Made by a program: the position numbers and the translations under genes. This document shows positions 7,805 to 17,700 of a stretch of DNA of 64,000 nt, piece by piece. Origin of the DNA: Isoptericola halotolerans (GTDB taxonomy: Bacteria > Actinomycetota > Actinomycetes > Actinomycetales > Cellulomonadaceae); assembly GCF_003003075.1 (NCBI RefSeq), contig NZ_PVTX01000001.1, positions 434,001-498,000 of the forward strand, in the 5' to 3' direction. Each line of letters opens with the position of its first letter. The first letter of the stretch is position 1. The notes under the pieces are model-generated. The model was given only the letters and a program-made list of their open reading frames with translations, searched no databases and was not told where the DNA came from.

Positions 7805-9549
7805 CGGGCACGCTCCACGAGCTCGTCCACCGACAACGGCACGGGCGCCATGCCGAGAGCGGCGCCGACCTGGCTCACCTGGGGCGGCACGAGGCGGGCG
7901 CGGGAGAGGATCTCGGGCGACGCGAACAGCGTGGCCGGGTCGGTGTCGGCGAGGACGCGTCCGCCGTCGAGCACCACCACGCGGTCCGCCCACTCGGCGA
8001 CCAGGTGCATGTCGTGCGTGGCGACGACGGTGCAGCGGATGTGCGCGGCCAGCGCCGCCAGCATGGCGATGACGTCGTCGCGCGAGCGCAGGTCGAGGCT
8101 GGAGGTGGGCTCGTCGAGCAGCAGCAGGCGGGGGCGCATGGCCAGCGCGACGGCGAGGGCCGCGCGGCGCTGCTGGCCGCCGGACAGGAGCCGCCCGTCC
8201 CGGTCGGCGACCTGGGTGAGCCGCACCCGTTCGAGCACTTCCTCCACCAGCGTGTCGGCGTCGGGCACCCGGCGGCCGCGCGGGTGCATCGCCACGTCGC
8301 CGCGCACGGAGTCCGCGAGGAACATCTCCTCGGGGTGCTGCACCAGGTAGCAGACGGCGTCGGAGAGCTCGGCGGCGGAGACCCGACGGGTGTCCCGACC
8401 GTCCACCTCGACGGTGCCGTCGCGGGGGAGGGTCAACCCGGCGAGGAGCGCCAGGAGGGTCGACTTGCCGGCACCGTTGGAGCCCACCAGCGCTACCTTC
8501 TCGCCGTCGTGCAGGCTGAGGTGGAGGTCGTCGAGGACGACGGAGCGGCCGCCGGCGATGGTGCGGTACCCGTGCGTGACGCCGGCGACCGTGGCGACGG
8601 GCGGCGCGTCCCGGACCGCGGCGCGCGGGACCGTGGCGGAGGCCGTGAGGGGAACAGGTGGCGAGGGGAGAGACGAGAGCAGCGTCGTGCACTCCTCCAC
8701 CGTGAGCGGCAGGCGCGGCGTGCCGGGTGCGAGCCGGCGCGCCAGGTCGATGACCTGCGGGACGGGGATGTCGGCCTCGGCCAGGTCGTCGACCCGGCCG
8801 AGCGCCTCCCGCACCGGCAGGTGCCATCGCGGGGCGCCGTCGGCCATGAGCACCACCGACCGGGCGTACCGGGCCACCAGCTCGGCGTGGTGCTCGATGA
8901 CCACGACGGTGACCCCGCGCTCGCGGTTCAGCCGGGCGAGGTGCTCGTAGAGGGCAGTCGCGCGGGCCGGGTCCACCTCGGCGGCGGGCTCGTCCACGAC
9001 GAGCAGCCGGGGCGCGAGCGCCAGCGCCCCGGCGAGCGCCGTCAGGTGCTGCTGGCCGCCGGAGAGCTGCCAGGTGAACGTGTCCCCGATCGAGGTGAGG
9101 TCGAGGCCCGCCATCGCGCGGTCGGCGCGCTCGGCCCAGTCGGCGTGGCCGAGGTTGAGCGGGGCGAACCCGACGTCGTCGCGCACCGTGGGGCGCACGA
9201 GCTGGTTGCCGAAGTCCTGGAACACGTAGCCGACGTCGGCGCCGAGCTCGGCGACGCCGAGGCCTGCGGTGTCCCGGCCGAAGACCTCCACCGAGCCGGT
9301 GAGGTCGCCGTTCCAGAAGTGGGGCACCAGACCGTTGAAGGCCTTGCACAGCGTGGTCTTGCCCGAGCCGTTGCCGCCGACCACGGCCACGAAGTCGCCC
9401 TGCGCGATCCGCAGGTCGACCCCCCGCAGCGAGTCCTGCTCCGCCCCCGGGTAGCGGAACGTCAGCCCGCGGACCTCGACGGCGGCGGCAGCCTGCGACG
9501 GCGGCGCGGACGGGGCACCGGGCGCGGTGACCGTGGTCGGCGTCGGCAT
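7801..9549 (-). CDS. ECF transporter fused double ATPase (EcfA-A')
   Basis: Cytoplasmic energising subunit in which the two ECF ATPases are fused in one 582-residue chain. First nucleotide-binding domain about 25-250: Walker A GGNGSGKTT, Q-loop FQDFGNQL, signature LSGGQQHLTALA, Walker B LLVVDEP. A linker of about 80 residues (proline-rich PSPPVPLTASAT) joins the second domain, about 330-560: Walker A GSNGAGKST, signature LSGGQQRRAALA, Walker B LLLLDEP, switch His in ATHDMH. Both domains look active. ATG at 9549-9547 overlaps the last base of the S-component stop. The fused form is common in actinobacterial ECF systems. Confidence 0.93.
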   Translation of the reverse strand: MPTPTTVTAPGAPSAPPSQAAAAVEVRGLTFRYPGAEQDSLRGVDLRIAQGDFVAVVGGNGSGKTTLCKAFNGLVPHFWNGDLTGSVEVFGRDTAGLGVAELGADVGYVFQDFGNQLVRPTVRDDVGFAPLNLGHADWAERADRAMAGLDLTSIGDTFTWQLSGGQQHLTALAGALALAPRLLVVDEPAAEVDPARATALYEHLARLNRERGVTVVVIEHHAELVARYARSVVLMADGAPRWHLPVREALGRVDDLAEADIPVPQVIDLARRLAPGTPRLPLTVEECTTLLSSLPSPPVPLTASATVPRAAVRDAPPVATVAGVTHGYRTIAGGRSVVLDDLHLSLHDGEKVALVGSNGAGKSTLLALLAGLTLPRDGTVEVDGRDTRRVSAAELSDAVCYLVQHPEEMFLADSVRGDVAMHPRGRRVPDADTLVEEVLERVRLTQVADRDGRLLSGGQQRRAALAVALAMRPRLLLLDEPTSSLDLRSRDDVIAMLAALAAHIRCTVVATHDMHLVAEWADRVVVLDGGRVLADTDPATLFASPEILSRARLVPPQVSQVGAALGMAPVPLSVDELVERAR

Positions 9550-10559
9550 CAGCGGTCCTCGTCCTGGCGGGTCGAGCCGGACCGGGCCGCCGCGTCCGTC
9601 CGGGCGTCGCGGCGACGGCGCACCACCGCGACGAGGGCGAGGACGACGGCCAGGCCGACCACGAGGCCGACGAGCGCCGCGATCCACACGACGTTGTCGC
9701 CGTAGGTGTCGGTGAGCTCGGTGTCGAACGACCCGGCGGTGGTGACGGCCTCCTCCCGCCCGACGAACTCCTCCCACTGGCTGAGGACGCCGATCAAGGC
9801 GGCGGTGAGGATGCCAAGGATCGCGACCCACCAGAACGACAGCCCCCAGGGGCCGACGAGCCGGGGCGGGTTCTGCGGGTCGCGCGGCCGCAGGCCCATG
9901 AGCGGCTCGATCTTGCCGTGCAGGCGCGGGGCGAGCCAGGCGGCGGCGAGACCACCGAAGACCACGCCGGTGATGATCAACGCCATGAGGAGCTCGAAGC
10001 CCTCGGCGACGACGACGGCGAGGAGCGTGCCGCCCTGGTCTTCGAGCTCCTCCGGGTCCACGCCGACGGCGACCTTGGCGACGTCGATGACCGCGGAGGA
10101 GACCTTGTCGATCGCCACGAGCGCCAGGGCTGCGGCGAAGAGCTGCTGCACCTTGCGGGGGTCCTTGACGAGGCAGCCGGCCACGTAGGTGCCGATGAAG
10201 AGCTGCAGGAAGCCCTCGAGCTCGCCGAACCCGCCGAAGCTGCCGAGCAGCAGGTCGGCGATCACGGCCTCGCCGATCGCGACGCCGAGCGCCACCCACA
10301 ACGGGGTGAGCAGCGCGGCGAGCACCACGGGGATGAAGGCGAAGTAGGCGACCTCGAGCTCCAGCGGTCCGACGGAGAACGAGGGCAGCATGTCCGCGAC
10401 GATGTCGGCCACGCCGAACAGCGTCATCGACAGCACGAGGATCATGAGCTTCTGGGAGCCGGAGATGCCGTCGGGGTCGTGCACGCGGCGGCGCAGTGCG
10501 CCGGCCGCGCTCACGGGGTGGCGGGCGGGGGCGGGGTCTGTGGTCGGCGAGCTGGTCAT
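9549..10559 (-). CDS. ECF transporter substrate-binding (S) component, enlarged, substrate unknown
   Basis: Membrane protein of 336 residues beginning MTSSPTTDPAP, preceded by GAGGAAGG about 5 nt upstream of the ATG. I see seven or eight hydrophobic helices; the first six-helix block (about 35-240), with the loop GEAVIADLLLGSFGGFGE, resembles an S component, and a further acidic extracytoplasmic loop (about 270-305) and C-terminal helix make it far longer than the usual 180-200 residues. Position directly upstream of the A-A' and T genes supports the S-component role. I recognise none of the known vitamin-specific S families, and there is no riboswitch-sized leader: the HAD gene ends only 38 bp upstream. 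LacI control of the operon hints at a sugar- or nucleoside-like substrate, but this is inference. Confidence 0.72.
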   Translation of the reverse strand: MTSSPTTDPAPARHPVSAAGALRRRVHDPDGISGSQKLMILVLSMTLFGVADIVADMLPSFSVGPLELEVAYFAFIPVVLAALLTPLWVALGVAIGEAVIADLLLGSFGGFGELEGFLQLFIGTYVAGCLVKDPRKVQQLFAAALALVAIDKVSSAVIDVAKVAVGVDPEELEDQGGTLLAVVVAEGFELLMALIITGVVFGGLAAAWLAPRLHGKIEPLMGLRPRDPQNPPRLVGPWGLSFWWVAILGILTAALIGVLSQWEEFVGREEAVTTAGSFDTELTDTYGDNVVWIAALVGLVVGLAVVLALVAVVRRRRDARTDAAARSGSTRQDEDR

Positions 10560-10597
10560 GGTGGCCTTCCTCGGTCGGATGGTGCTCGTCGTGCGGG

Positions 10598-12286
10598 TCA
10601 CCGGCGGGTGCCGGCGCGGGCTACGAGGCCGCGCAGCAGGGCGGCGACCTCGTCGATCTCGGCGACCTGGTGGTCGGGGGTGTGCTCGCCGCCGGCGGGC
10701 AGGGCGGCCAGCGCCTCGTCGCCCGTGGAGCCGCCGCGCACCAGCACGACGGTCCCGACCCCGGCGGCGCGGGCGGCGGCGACGTCGCGGTGCGGCTTGT
10801 CGCCGACGAACACGGCGCGGGCAGCGTCGGCGTCGAGGGCGGCCAGGGCGGTGCGGACCGTCGTGGGATCGGGCTTGCGGAGCCCGAGCTCGTCGGAGTA
10901 CACGTGGGCGCCGACCAGGTCGTCGAGTCCGTGCTCGACCAGCTCCTCGCGCACCGCTCGCCCGCACACCGTGTTCGAGACGACGGCGACGGGCACGCCG
11001 GCGTCGCGGGCCGCGGTGAGGAGCTCGCGCACGCCGGGTCGCACCGTGGGGGTGGACTTGGTCCGGGCGTAGTCGACCATGAGGGCGTGCGCCTCGGCGC
11101 GCAGCCAGTGCCGCACGCCCGTTCCGTGGTGCTCGAGCAGCGGCCCGACGAGGTCGACCCAGAACGTCGGCGCGTCGATCTCGGCGACGGCGGTGTCGCC
11201 GTCGTCCGCCTGCTCGTTCTGGTCCTTCCAGGCCTTGTGCGCGGCGTGCGCCCGGTCGAGCACGTCGACGGCCTCGTCGGTGCCGGTCGGGTACCCGGCG
11301 GCGCTCAGGCCGGCCGCGAGGCGGGCGGCGAACCCTCGCCGCACCACGTCGTCGGGCCGCGAGACGGCGATGACGCCGCCGTGGTCGAGCAGCAGGGCGC
11401 TGACGGCCCTGCGGGCGGCGGCTGCCGGCGGTGCCGGTGGCCGGGCCGGGGCGTCCGGTCGGGACTCCGCCAGCAGGCCGGCGAGACCGCGCGGGTCCTC
11501 CAGCACGAGGTCCGGCTCCTCGGCCACGGGGAACGGCGGCCGGTCGGTGTGGTGGTCGCGGGTGAGCACGACGGCGCCCGTCCCGGCGCGACGCCCGGCG
11601 ACGACGTCGCGGTCGAAGGTGTCGCCGACGTACCAGCAGCGGTCCGGCGTGGTGCCCAGGGCGCGGGCGGCGAGCTCGATCATGCCGGGGTGCGGCTTGC
11701 GGATGCCGACCTCGTCGGAGTACACCTGCACGGCGAACGCCGAGGCGAGGCCCTGCTCGGCGAGGATCGCCCGGTGCGCGCGGCCGGAGTGGGCGTTGGA
11801 GACGATGCCGAGCGGGACGCCGAGCCGGCGCGCGGTCCGCACCAGCTCCCGGACCCCGGGGCGGACGGCGTGGTCGGTCAGCGTGCGCGTGATCGTCTCC
11901 TGGAGCTGCCCGGCGGAGCCGGCGAGGACCTCCCGCTCGGCCGCGGTCAGCGGGGAGCCGTAGAACTCGCGCCAGATGGTGCGGTGGTCCAGCTCGGTGG
12001 GCTCCAGCAACCGCGAGGAGGCGTTCTTCCAGTCCTTCAGCGCCTTCTTGCCACCCTGCAGCACCGGCAGGAGCTCCGCCGCGGATCGCCGATGGCCGGC
12101 ACGGGCGAGCGTCGCGGCGACGTGCTCGGCCACGGCCTCGAGGCCGCCGGGGCGCTTGCTGGTGGTCAGCACGACGCCGCCGAAGTCGAGCAGCAGTGCC
12201 GCCGGGCGGGTGCGCAGCGCGGGCGCCCCGGTGGTGCCGGGCAGCGTGTCGGGGCGGGCGGTCTCGGGGCTCGGGGCGATCGTCAC
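10598..12286 (-). CDS. tandem HAD-superfamily phosphatase (two fused HAD domains)
   Basis: A 562-residue cytoplasmic protein made of two homologous HAD phosphatase halves. Half one has motif I LLLDFGGVVLTTSK near 36, motif II IVSNAHSG, motif III/IV GIRKPHP and YVGDTFDRDV; half two repeats these as LLLDHGGVIAVSR near 312, VVSNTVCG, GLRKPDP and FVGDKPHRDV. In both halves motif I is DxGG, so the usual second Asp (general acid) is Gly, as in some subfamily IA enzymes. The start is uncertain: GTG at 12286 has no clear ribosome site. The gene opens the leftward ECF operon and lies opposite the LacI gene, with the palindrome at 12358-12379 between. It may dephosphorylate an intermediate made from the transported compound. 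Confidence 0.8.
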   Translation of the reverse strand: MTIAPSPETARPDTLPGTTGAPALRTRPAALLLDFGGVVLTTSKRPGGLEAVAEHVAATLARAGHRRSAAELLPVLQGGKKALKDWKNASSRLLEPTELDHRTIWREFYGSPLTAAEREVLAGSAGQLQETITRTLTDHAVRPGVRELVRTARRLGVPLGIVSNAHSGRAHRAILAEQGLASAFAVQVYSDEVGIRKPHPGMIELAARALGTTPDRCWYVGDTFDRDVVAGRRAGTGAVVLTRDHHTDRPPFPVAEEPDLVLEDPRGLAGLLAESRPDAPARPPAPPAAAARRAVSALLLDHGGVIAVSRPDDVVRRGFAARLAAGLSAAGYPTGTDEAVDVLDRAHAAHKAWKDQNEQADDGDTAVAEIDAPTFWVDLVGPLLEHHGTGVRHWLRAEAHALMVDYARTKSTPTVRPGVRELLTAARDAGVPVAVVSNTVCGRAVREELVEHGLDDLVGAHVYSDELGLRKPDPTTVRTALAALDADAARAVFVGDKPHRDVAAARAAGVGTVVLVRGGSTGDEALAALPAGGEHTPDHQVAEIDEVAALLRGLVARAGTRR

Positions 12287-12357
12287 GACGGCGACGCTAG
12301 GGACGGGCAACGTCCGGGCGACGTCGCGGTGGTGGCCTCCCGGTGAACGACGCCGGA

Positions 12358-12379
12358 ACTTCTGGAACGTTCCAGAAGT
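12358..12379. promoter_or_regulatory. 22-bp perfect palindrome, LacI-type operator
   Basis: Half-site ACTTCTGGAAC is followed directly by its exact reverse complement, giving a palindrome with a central CG as in LacI-family operators. It lies between the LacI-family gene (start 12442) and the HAD-ECF operon (start about 12286), placed to control both promoters. It is contained in open frames on both strands upstream of the chosen starts, an argument for the shorter starts. Confidence 0.78.
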
Positions 12380-12441
12380 GCGCCGTCGTCTGCCCGCGCG
12401 TCGATGTCGCGCCGTCGCCGTCGGCTGGGCAGGATGGCCGC

Positions 12442-13422
12442 GTGCCGCCCGCCTCGTCCCGACCACGCCCCACCCTGCTCGACGTCGCCGCCGCCGCCGG
12501 GGTGTCGAAGTCCCTCGTCTCCCTGGCGCTGCGCGGTGACGCCGGGGTGTCGGAGCGCACGCGGGAACGCATCCTCGTCGTCGCGGACCAGCTCGGCTAC
12601 CGGCCGTCGCTCACCGCCCGCACCCTCAAGCAGGGACGGTCCATGCTGCTCGGCGCCGTCATCTCCAGCCTCGACAACCCGTACCACACGGAGATCGTCG
12701 CGGCGGTGGAGCAGGCGGCCGAGGCCGCGGGGTTCTCCGTGGTGCTCGCGCACGGGTCCCGGGAGCGCGGACGGCTCGCCGGCCGCGTCCAGCAGCTCCT
12801 CGACCTCGGTGTCGACGGGCTCGTCGTCGTCTCGTCATGGGTGCCCGAGGAGGTGCTGGTCACCGCGGCCCGTCGCGCACCGGTCGTCATGGTGGGCCGC
12901 ACCGCGACCCCGGTGGCCGGCATCGACTCCGTCAACAACGACGACGAGCAGGGCGCGGCGCTCGTCGTCGACCATCTGGTCGCGAGCGGGCACCGGCGCA
13001 TCGCCCACGTCACGTCGTCGACCCGCCCGGCCGGCATCGCCCGGCGCAGCGGGTACGAGGCGGCCATGCGAGCCGCCGGTCTGGGGGCGGAGGTGCGGGT
13101 CGTGCGACCGGAGCCGGCCGCGCTCGACGCCCTGGTGCAGGACGGCACCACGGCGGTGTTCGCCCGCAACGACGTCGAGGCGGTCGACGTGCTGGACCAC
13201 GCGCTCGACGTGGGGCGGCGTGTCCCGGCCGACCTCGCCGTCGTCGGCTACGACGACACGATGCTCGCCCGGCGGGCCCGCCCCGCTCTGACCACCGTGC
13301 AGCAGCAGCGTGACGTCATGGGGACCCGTGCGGTGGCGCTCCTGCGCGAGCGGCTCGACGGGCGGACCGACGACGTCCACGAGGTGCTGGAGCCGCGGCT
13401 CGTGGTGCGCGCGTCGGCCTGA
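12442..13422 (+). CDS. LacI-family transcriptional regulator
   Basis: DNA-binding repressor, 326 residues. Helix-turn-helix and hinge at about 8-60: LLDVAAAAGVSKSLVSLALRG, then VSERTRERILVVADQLGYRPSLTARTLKQGRS, followed by a periplasmic-binding-protein-like effector domain (LGAVISSLDNPYHTEIV to VVGYDDTMLARRARPALTTVQQ). I choose the GTG at 12442 because the domain begins just after it, an AGGA lies about 8 nt upstream, and the longer frame would run through the operator palindrome. It most likely represses itself and the divergent double-HAD/ECF operon. Effector unknown; it also ends opposite the xylanase gene but a giant hairpin separates them. Confidence 0.92.
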   Translation: MPPASSRPRPTLLDVAAAAGVSKSLVSLALRGDAGVSERTRERILVVADQLGYRPSLTARTLKQGRSMLLGAVISSLDNPYHTEIVAAVEQAAEAAGFSVVLAHGSRERGRLAGRVQQLLDLGVDGLVVVSSWVPEEVLVTAARRAPVVMVGRTATPVAGIDSVNNDDEQGAALVVDHLVASGHRRIAHVTSSTRPAGIARRSGYEAAMRAAGLGAEVRVVRPEPAALDALVQDGTTAVFARNDVEAVDVLDHALDVGRRVPADLAVVGYDDTMLARRARPALTTVQQQRDVMGTRAVALLRERLDGRTDDVHEVLEPRLVVRASA

Positions 13423-13433
13423 CCCCCCTCTCA

Positions 13434-13497
13434 CGCTGTGGGTGCACGACACGCCGCTACCCCCGTGGGGATAGCGGCGTGTCGTGCACCCACAGCG
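13434..13497. terminator. 64-bp hairpin with 26-bp perfect stem between convergent genes
   Basis: Left arm 13434-13459 and right arm 13472-13497 are exact reverse complements over 26 bp; the 12-nt loop can itself pair further (CCCC with GGGG, one bulge). It lies between the stops of the LacI gene (13422) and the xylanase (13517). No T-run follows on either side, so it would act as a strong bidirectional stop or RNA-end stabiliser rather than a textbook terminator. The length is well above that of the other terminators in this window (14-15 bp stems). Confidence 0.6.
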
Positions 13498-13516
13498 GAG
13501 GCGCGGGGGCGGTGCG

Positions 13517-15301
<1,785 letters not shown>

Positions 15302-15336
15302 TCAGGGCCGGGAGCGCCCTGAGGTGTGCGTCCGGC

Positions 15337-15867
15337 TCAGAGCCCGGTGCGTCCGTCGATGCACTCGCGCAGCAGGTCGGCGTGGCCCATGTGGCGGGCG
15401 TACTCCTCGACCATGTGGATGATGACGTCGCGCACCTCCACGGTGCCGCCGTCGAACGGGACCTCGCGGTCCAGCTCCTCGTGGATCATCTGCTCGTCCG
15501 CGGCGTCCACGGCGGCGTGCCACGCCTCCCAGGCCTCGTCGGCGCACTCCTCGGTCGGGTAGACCTCGTCGAAGTCGACGTCCGCGGCGCGCGCCCGCTC
15601 GAACGGTCCGGGCGCGGCGGTGCCCTGGAGGACACGGGTGAACCAGTGGTGCTCAGCGTTCGCGAGGTGGCGCACCAGCCCCAGCAGGGACAGGTTCGAC
15701 GGCGGCACGCTGCGCCGCGAGAGCTGCTCGGCGTCCAGGCCCTCGCACTTCATGACCAGCGTCATGCGGTACCGGCACAGGTACTCCCAGAGGGTCTCCT
15801 TCTCACCGACCGGGTCGATGCCGGTCGTCCGCGGGTCCTGCTCGGGTGCGACCCACATACCCGTCAT
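15337..15867 (-). CDS. DinB/DUF664-family protein
   Basis: Four-helix-bundle protein of the DinB / mycothiol-dependent S-transferase-like group, 176 residues. Features: ETLWEYLCRYRMTLVMKCEGLDAEQLSRRSVPPSNLSLLGLVRHLANAEHHWF, with His in LVRHLANAEHHW and a second His pair in IIHMVEEYARHMGHADLLRE, together forming the metal-binding triad pattern of the family. Many actinobacterial members are annotated DUF664 and some use mycothiol; the substrate here is unknown. The start is uncertain: I use ATG 15867, preceded by GGTGAG about 8 nt upstream, but a GTG 12 bp earlier is equally open. Divergent from the membrane protein gene at 15974. Confidence 0.8.
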   Translation of the reverse strand: MTGMWVAPEQDPRTTGIDPVGEKETLWEYLCRYRMTLVMKCEGLDAEQLSRRSVPPSNLSLLGLVRHLANAEHHWFTRVLQGTAAPGPFERARAADVDFDEVYPTEECADEAWEAWHAAVDAADEQMIHEELDREVPFDGGTVEVRDVIIHMVEEYARHMGHADLLRECIDGRTGL

Positions 15868-15973
15868 CGTTGCGCTCACCCGCACAATCTGGCGGTCGAC
15901 GGGCACCCAGGTCAAGGTCGCGAAGGCAACGATCTGGACACCTTCGGCGTGTCATTGGGTAGCCTTCGCCAAC

Positions 15974-17059
15974 ATGAGGCGGATCACAGCGAACGACGAG
16001 GCGCTGCCGCCCGCCGACGGTTCTTCCGTCGCCCCAGGTCAGACTGGCTTTCCGTTCGGTCCGGTGCCGACAGGTGGGGACGACGGCGCTGCCGCCGGAG
16101 ACGCGCCGGCCGATCCGGGCAACCCGCCACCGGCCGCTCCCTGGGCCACGCCGCCGGCCTCGCCCGCGCCGCCCTGGGCGAGCGCCGTCGTCCCCACCGC
16201 GGCACCCGCGCTCGACGACGTCCTCGACGGCACGGCGGACGTCGCCGGGACCTTCCGCGACACGGACCGCAAGCCCCGCAAGACCAAGGGCGCCAGGGAC
16301 AAGTCCAAGAGGTCGTCGCGCCGCACGTCCCGCACGAGCCGGACGAGTCGGGAGACCGACTCCGGCGCCGGCGACGACGCGCCCCTGCCTGCACAGCTCG
16401 GGGGCGCCCCGGGGGGCGCAGCGCCCGACGCCCCGCCGTCGCGGCCGTCACGAACGTCGCGCTCCTCCCGGCGGCCCGCGACCCGCCGCGGCGGCGAGCC
16501 CCCCGCAGGTTCCGCCGTCGTGCAGGACCTCACGGCGCGCGCCCGGTCGGCGGCCACGGCGCTCCCGCGCCGGAAGGCCACCGGCTTCTTCGCCCGCAGG
16601 GCCACGCTGTTCGTCGCCGGCGCAGCGGCGCTGCTCGCCGGGGTGGGGGCCGGCGCGGCGGTCGACCTGGTGCGCGGCGGTGCGGAGACGAGCACCGACG
16701 TCGCGACCGCCGCCGTCGTGTCGCCGGAGGTGTGCGCCGCCGCCCAGGTCGCCTGGTCGCGGGCCGCGTCCGCCCAGGTCCGCATGGACGCCGAGTCGCC
16801 GCGGTCGCTGCGCACGGGGTTCGTCGGTGCGCGGGACTACCTCAGCAAGGTGGACCCGCCCGCCGCGGTCATCACCGACTGGGCGACCGTCCTGACGTAC
16901 GTGACGGCCGCGGCGGACGCGGCACAGGAGGCGGAGGACGGCGAGGTCGGCGAGGCCGTCGCCGGTGCGCTGCAGGAGCACGACACCGCGGCGATGACCG
17001 CGGCCTCCCAGCGCATCACGGACTACCTGGGCGCCGACTGCGCGCCCGACGCGCCCTGA
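15974..17059 (+). CDS. single-pass membrane protein with basic disordered cytoplasmic part and Cys-flanked outer domain
   Basis: Unrecognised 361-residue protein. Residues 1-200 are low-complexity: Pro/Ala-rich, then a strongly basic tract with RTSRTSR-type repeats, another Pro-rich tract and RPSRTSRSSRR. One transmembrane helix follows (about 212-236, FVAGAAALLAGVGAGAAVDL), and then an external domain of about 105 residues that starts VCAAAQVAWSRA and ends RITDYLGADC. That domain is clearly paralogous to the lipoprotein encoded next (ECVALQEAWAET ... VTEYLDAGC), including the terminal cysteines, which probably pair in a disulfide. The basic tail could contact nucleic acid or acidic partners; this is speculation. 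ATG 15974 lacks a strong ribosome site. Confidence 0.7.
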   Translation: MRRITANDEALPPADGSSVAPGQTGFPFGPVPTGGDDGAAAGDAPADPGNPPPAAPWATPPASPAPPWASAVVPTAAPALDDVLDGTADVAGTFRDTDRKPRKTKGARDKSKRSSRRTSRTSRTSRETDSGAGDDAPLPAQLGGAPGGAAPDAPPSRPSRTSRSSRRPATRRGGEPPAGSAVVQDLTARARSAATALPRRKATGFFARRATLFVAGAAALLAGVGAGAAVDLVRGGAETSTDVATAAVVSPEVCAAAQVAWSRAASAQVRMDAESPRSLRTGFVGARDYLSKVDPPAAVITDWATVLTYVTAAADAAQEAEDGEVGEAVAGALQEHDTAAMTAASQRITDYLGADCAPDAP

Positions 17060-17172
17060 CGCGCCCTGCTCGCCGGAACTTCGTCCCGACTCGCCCGGTC
17101 TGCCCCGTGAGACGTCTCACGAGATTCCGCCTGGATTTCCCGCGCGCGCGACGCGTAGGCCACCATGGTGGG

Positions 17173-17700
17173 ATGCTGCCTCTCCGTCTGCGCACCCGCC
17201 GCACCGCCGCCGCCGTCGCGGTCGCGCTCGCCGCCGGGACGGTCGTCGGTGCCTGCAGCTCGTCCGAGGGCTCGCCGCAGGCGGCCTCCGAACCGGCTCC
17301 CGCCATCTCGATCGAGTCCGACCTCTCGATGGGCACCGGCGACGGGAACGAGCCTTCCCCGGGCCTCAGCGAGGAGTGCGTCGCGCTCCAGGAAGCCTGG
17401 GCCGAGACCAACCGCGCCCTGGCCGGGGTCGACGAGGAGCACCCGCGGCTGCTGGTCGCCGGGATCCGGGCGGCCCACCGCTCCATCAGCTCGGTGGAGG
17501 ACACCGCCGAGGTGCCCGGCTGGGACGGGATGACCGCCTACCTGGACAAGGCCGTCGGCGCCTTCGAGGACGTCGACCCCGACGACGACCAGGCGGTCGC
17601 CTCGGCGATGACCCTGGCCGTCTCCGACGTGGACACCGCGCGGGCCACCACGGCCCACGCGTCCGTGACCGAGTACCTCGACGCCGGGTGCCGCGGATGA
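17173..17700 (+). CDS. lipoprotein paralogous to the upstream membrane protein
   Basis: Secreted, lipid-anchored protein of 175 residues. N-terminus MLPLRLRTRRTAAAVAVALAAG leads to a lipobox VGAC with Cys28, followed by a Ser/Gly/Glu-rich linker and a domain of about 105 residues beginning ECVALQEAW and ending SVTEYLDAGC. Length, Cys spacing and the pattern Cys-x3-Gln-x-Ala-Trp match the outer domain of the preceding gene, so the two are tandem duplicates that anchor the same domain in different ways. No known function. Its stop overlaps the methyltransferase ATG (ATGA at 17697), so it is translationally coupled with that gene. Confidence 0.75.
   Translation: MLPLRLRTRRTAAAVAVALAAGTVVGACSSSEGSPQAASEPAPAISIESDLSMGTGDGNEPSPGLSEECVALQEAWAETNRALAGVDEEHPRLLVAGIRAAHRSISSVEDTAEVPGWDGMTAYLDKAVGAFEDVDPDDDQAVASAMTLAVSDVDTARATTAHASVTEYLDAGCRG

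Noticed and set aside
10560-10597. Riboswitch controlling the ECF transporter
   Set aside because: Only 38 bp between the HAD stop and the S-component start; too short for a vitamin riboswitch.
13434-13497. Relationship of the giant hairpin to the 20-bp repeat core
   Set aside because: CGCTACCCCCGTG and CACTACCTCGGCG align at only 9 of 13 positions in GC-rich DNA; too weak to claim common origin.
15900-15970. Inverted repeat GCGAAGGC / GCCTTCGC between the DinB and membrane protein genes
   Set aside because: 8-bp arms about 40 bp apart in GC-rich DNA are not convincing without a shared second site.
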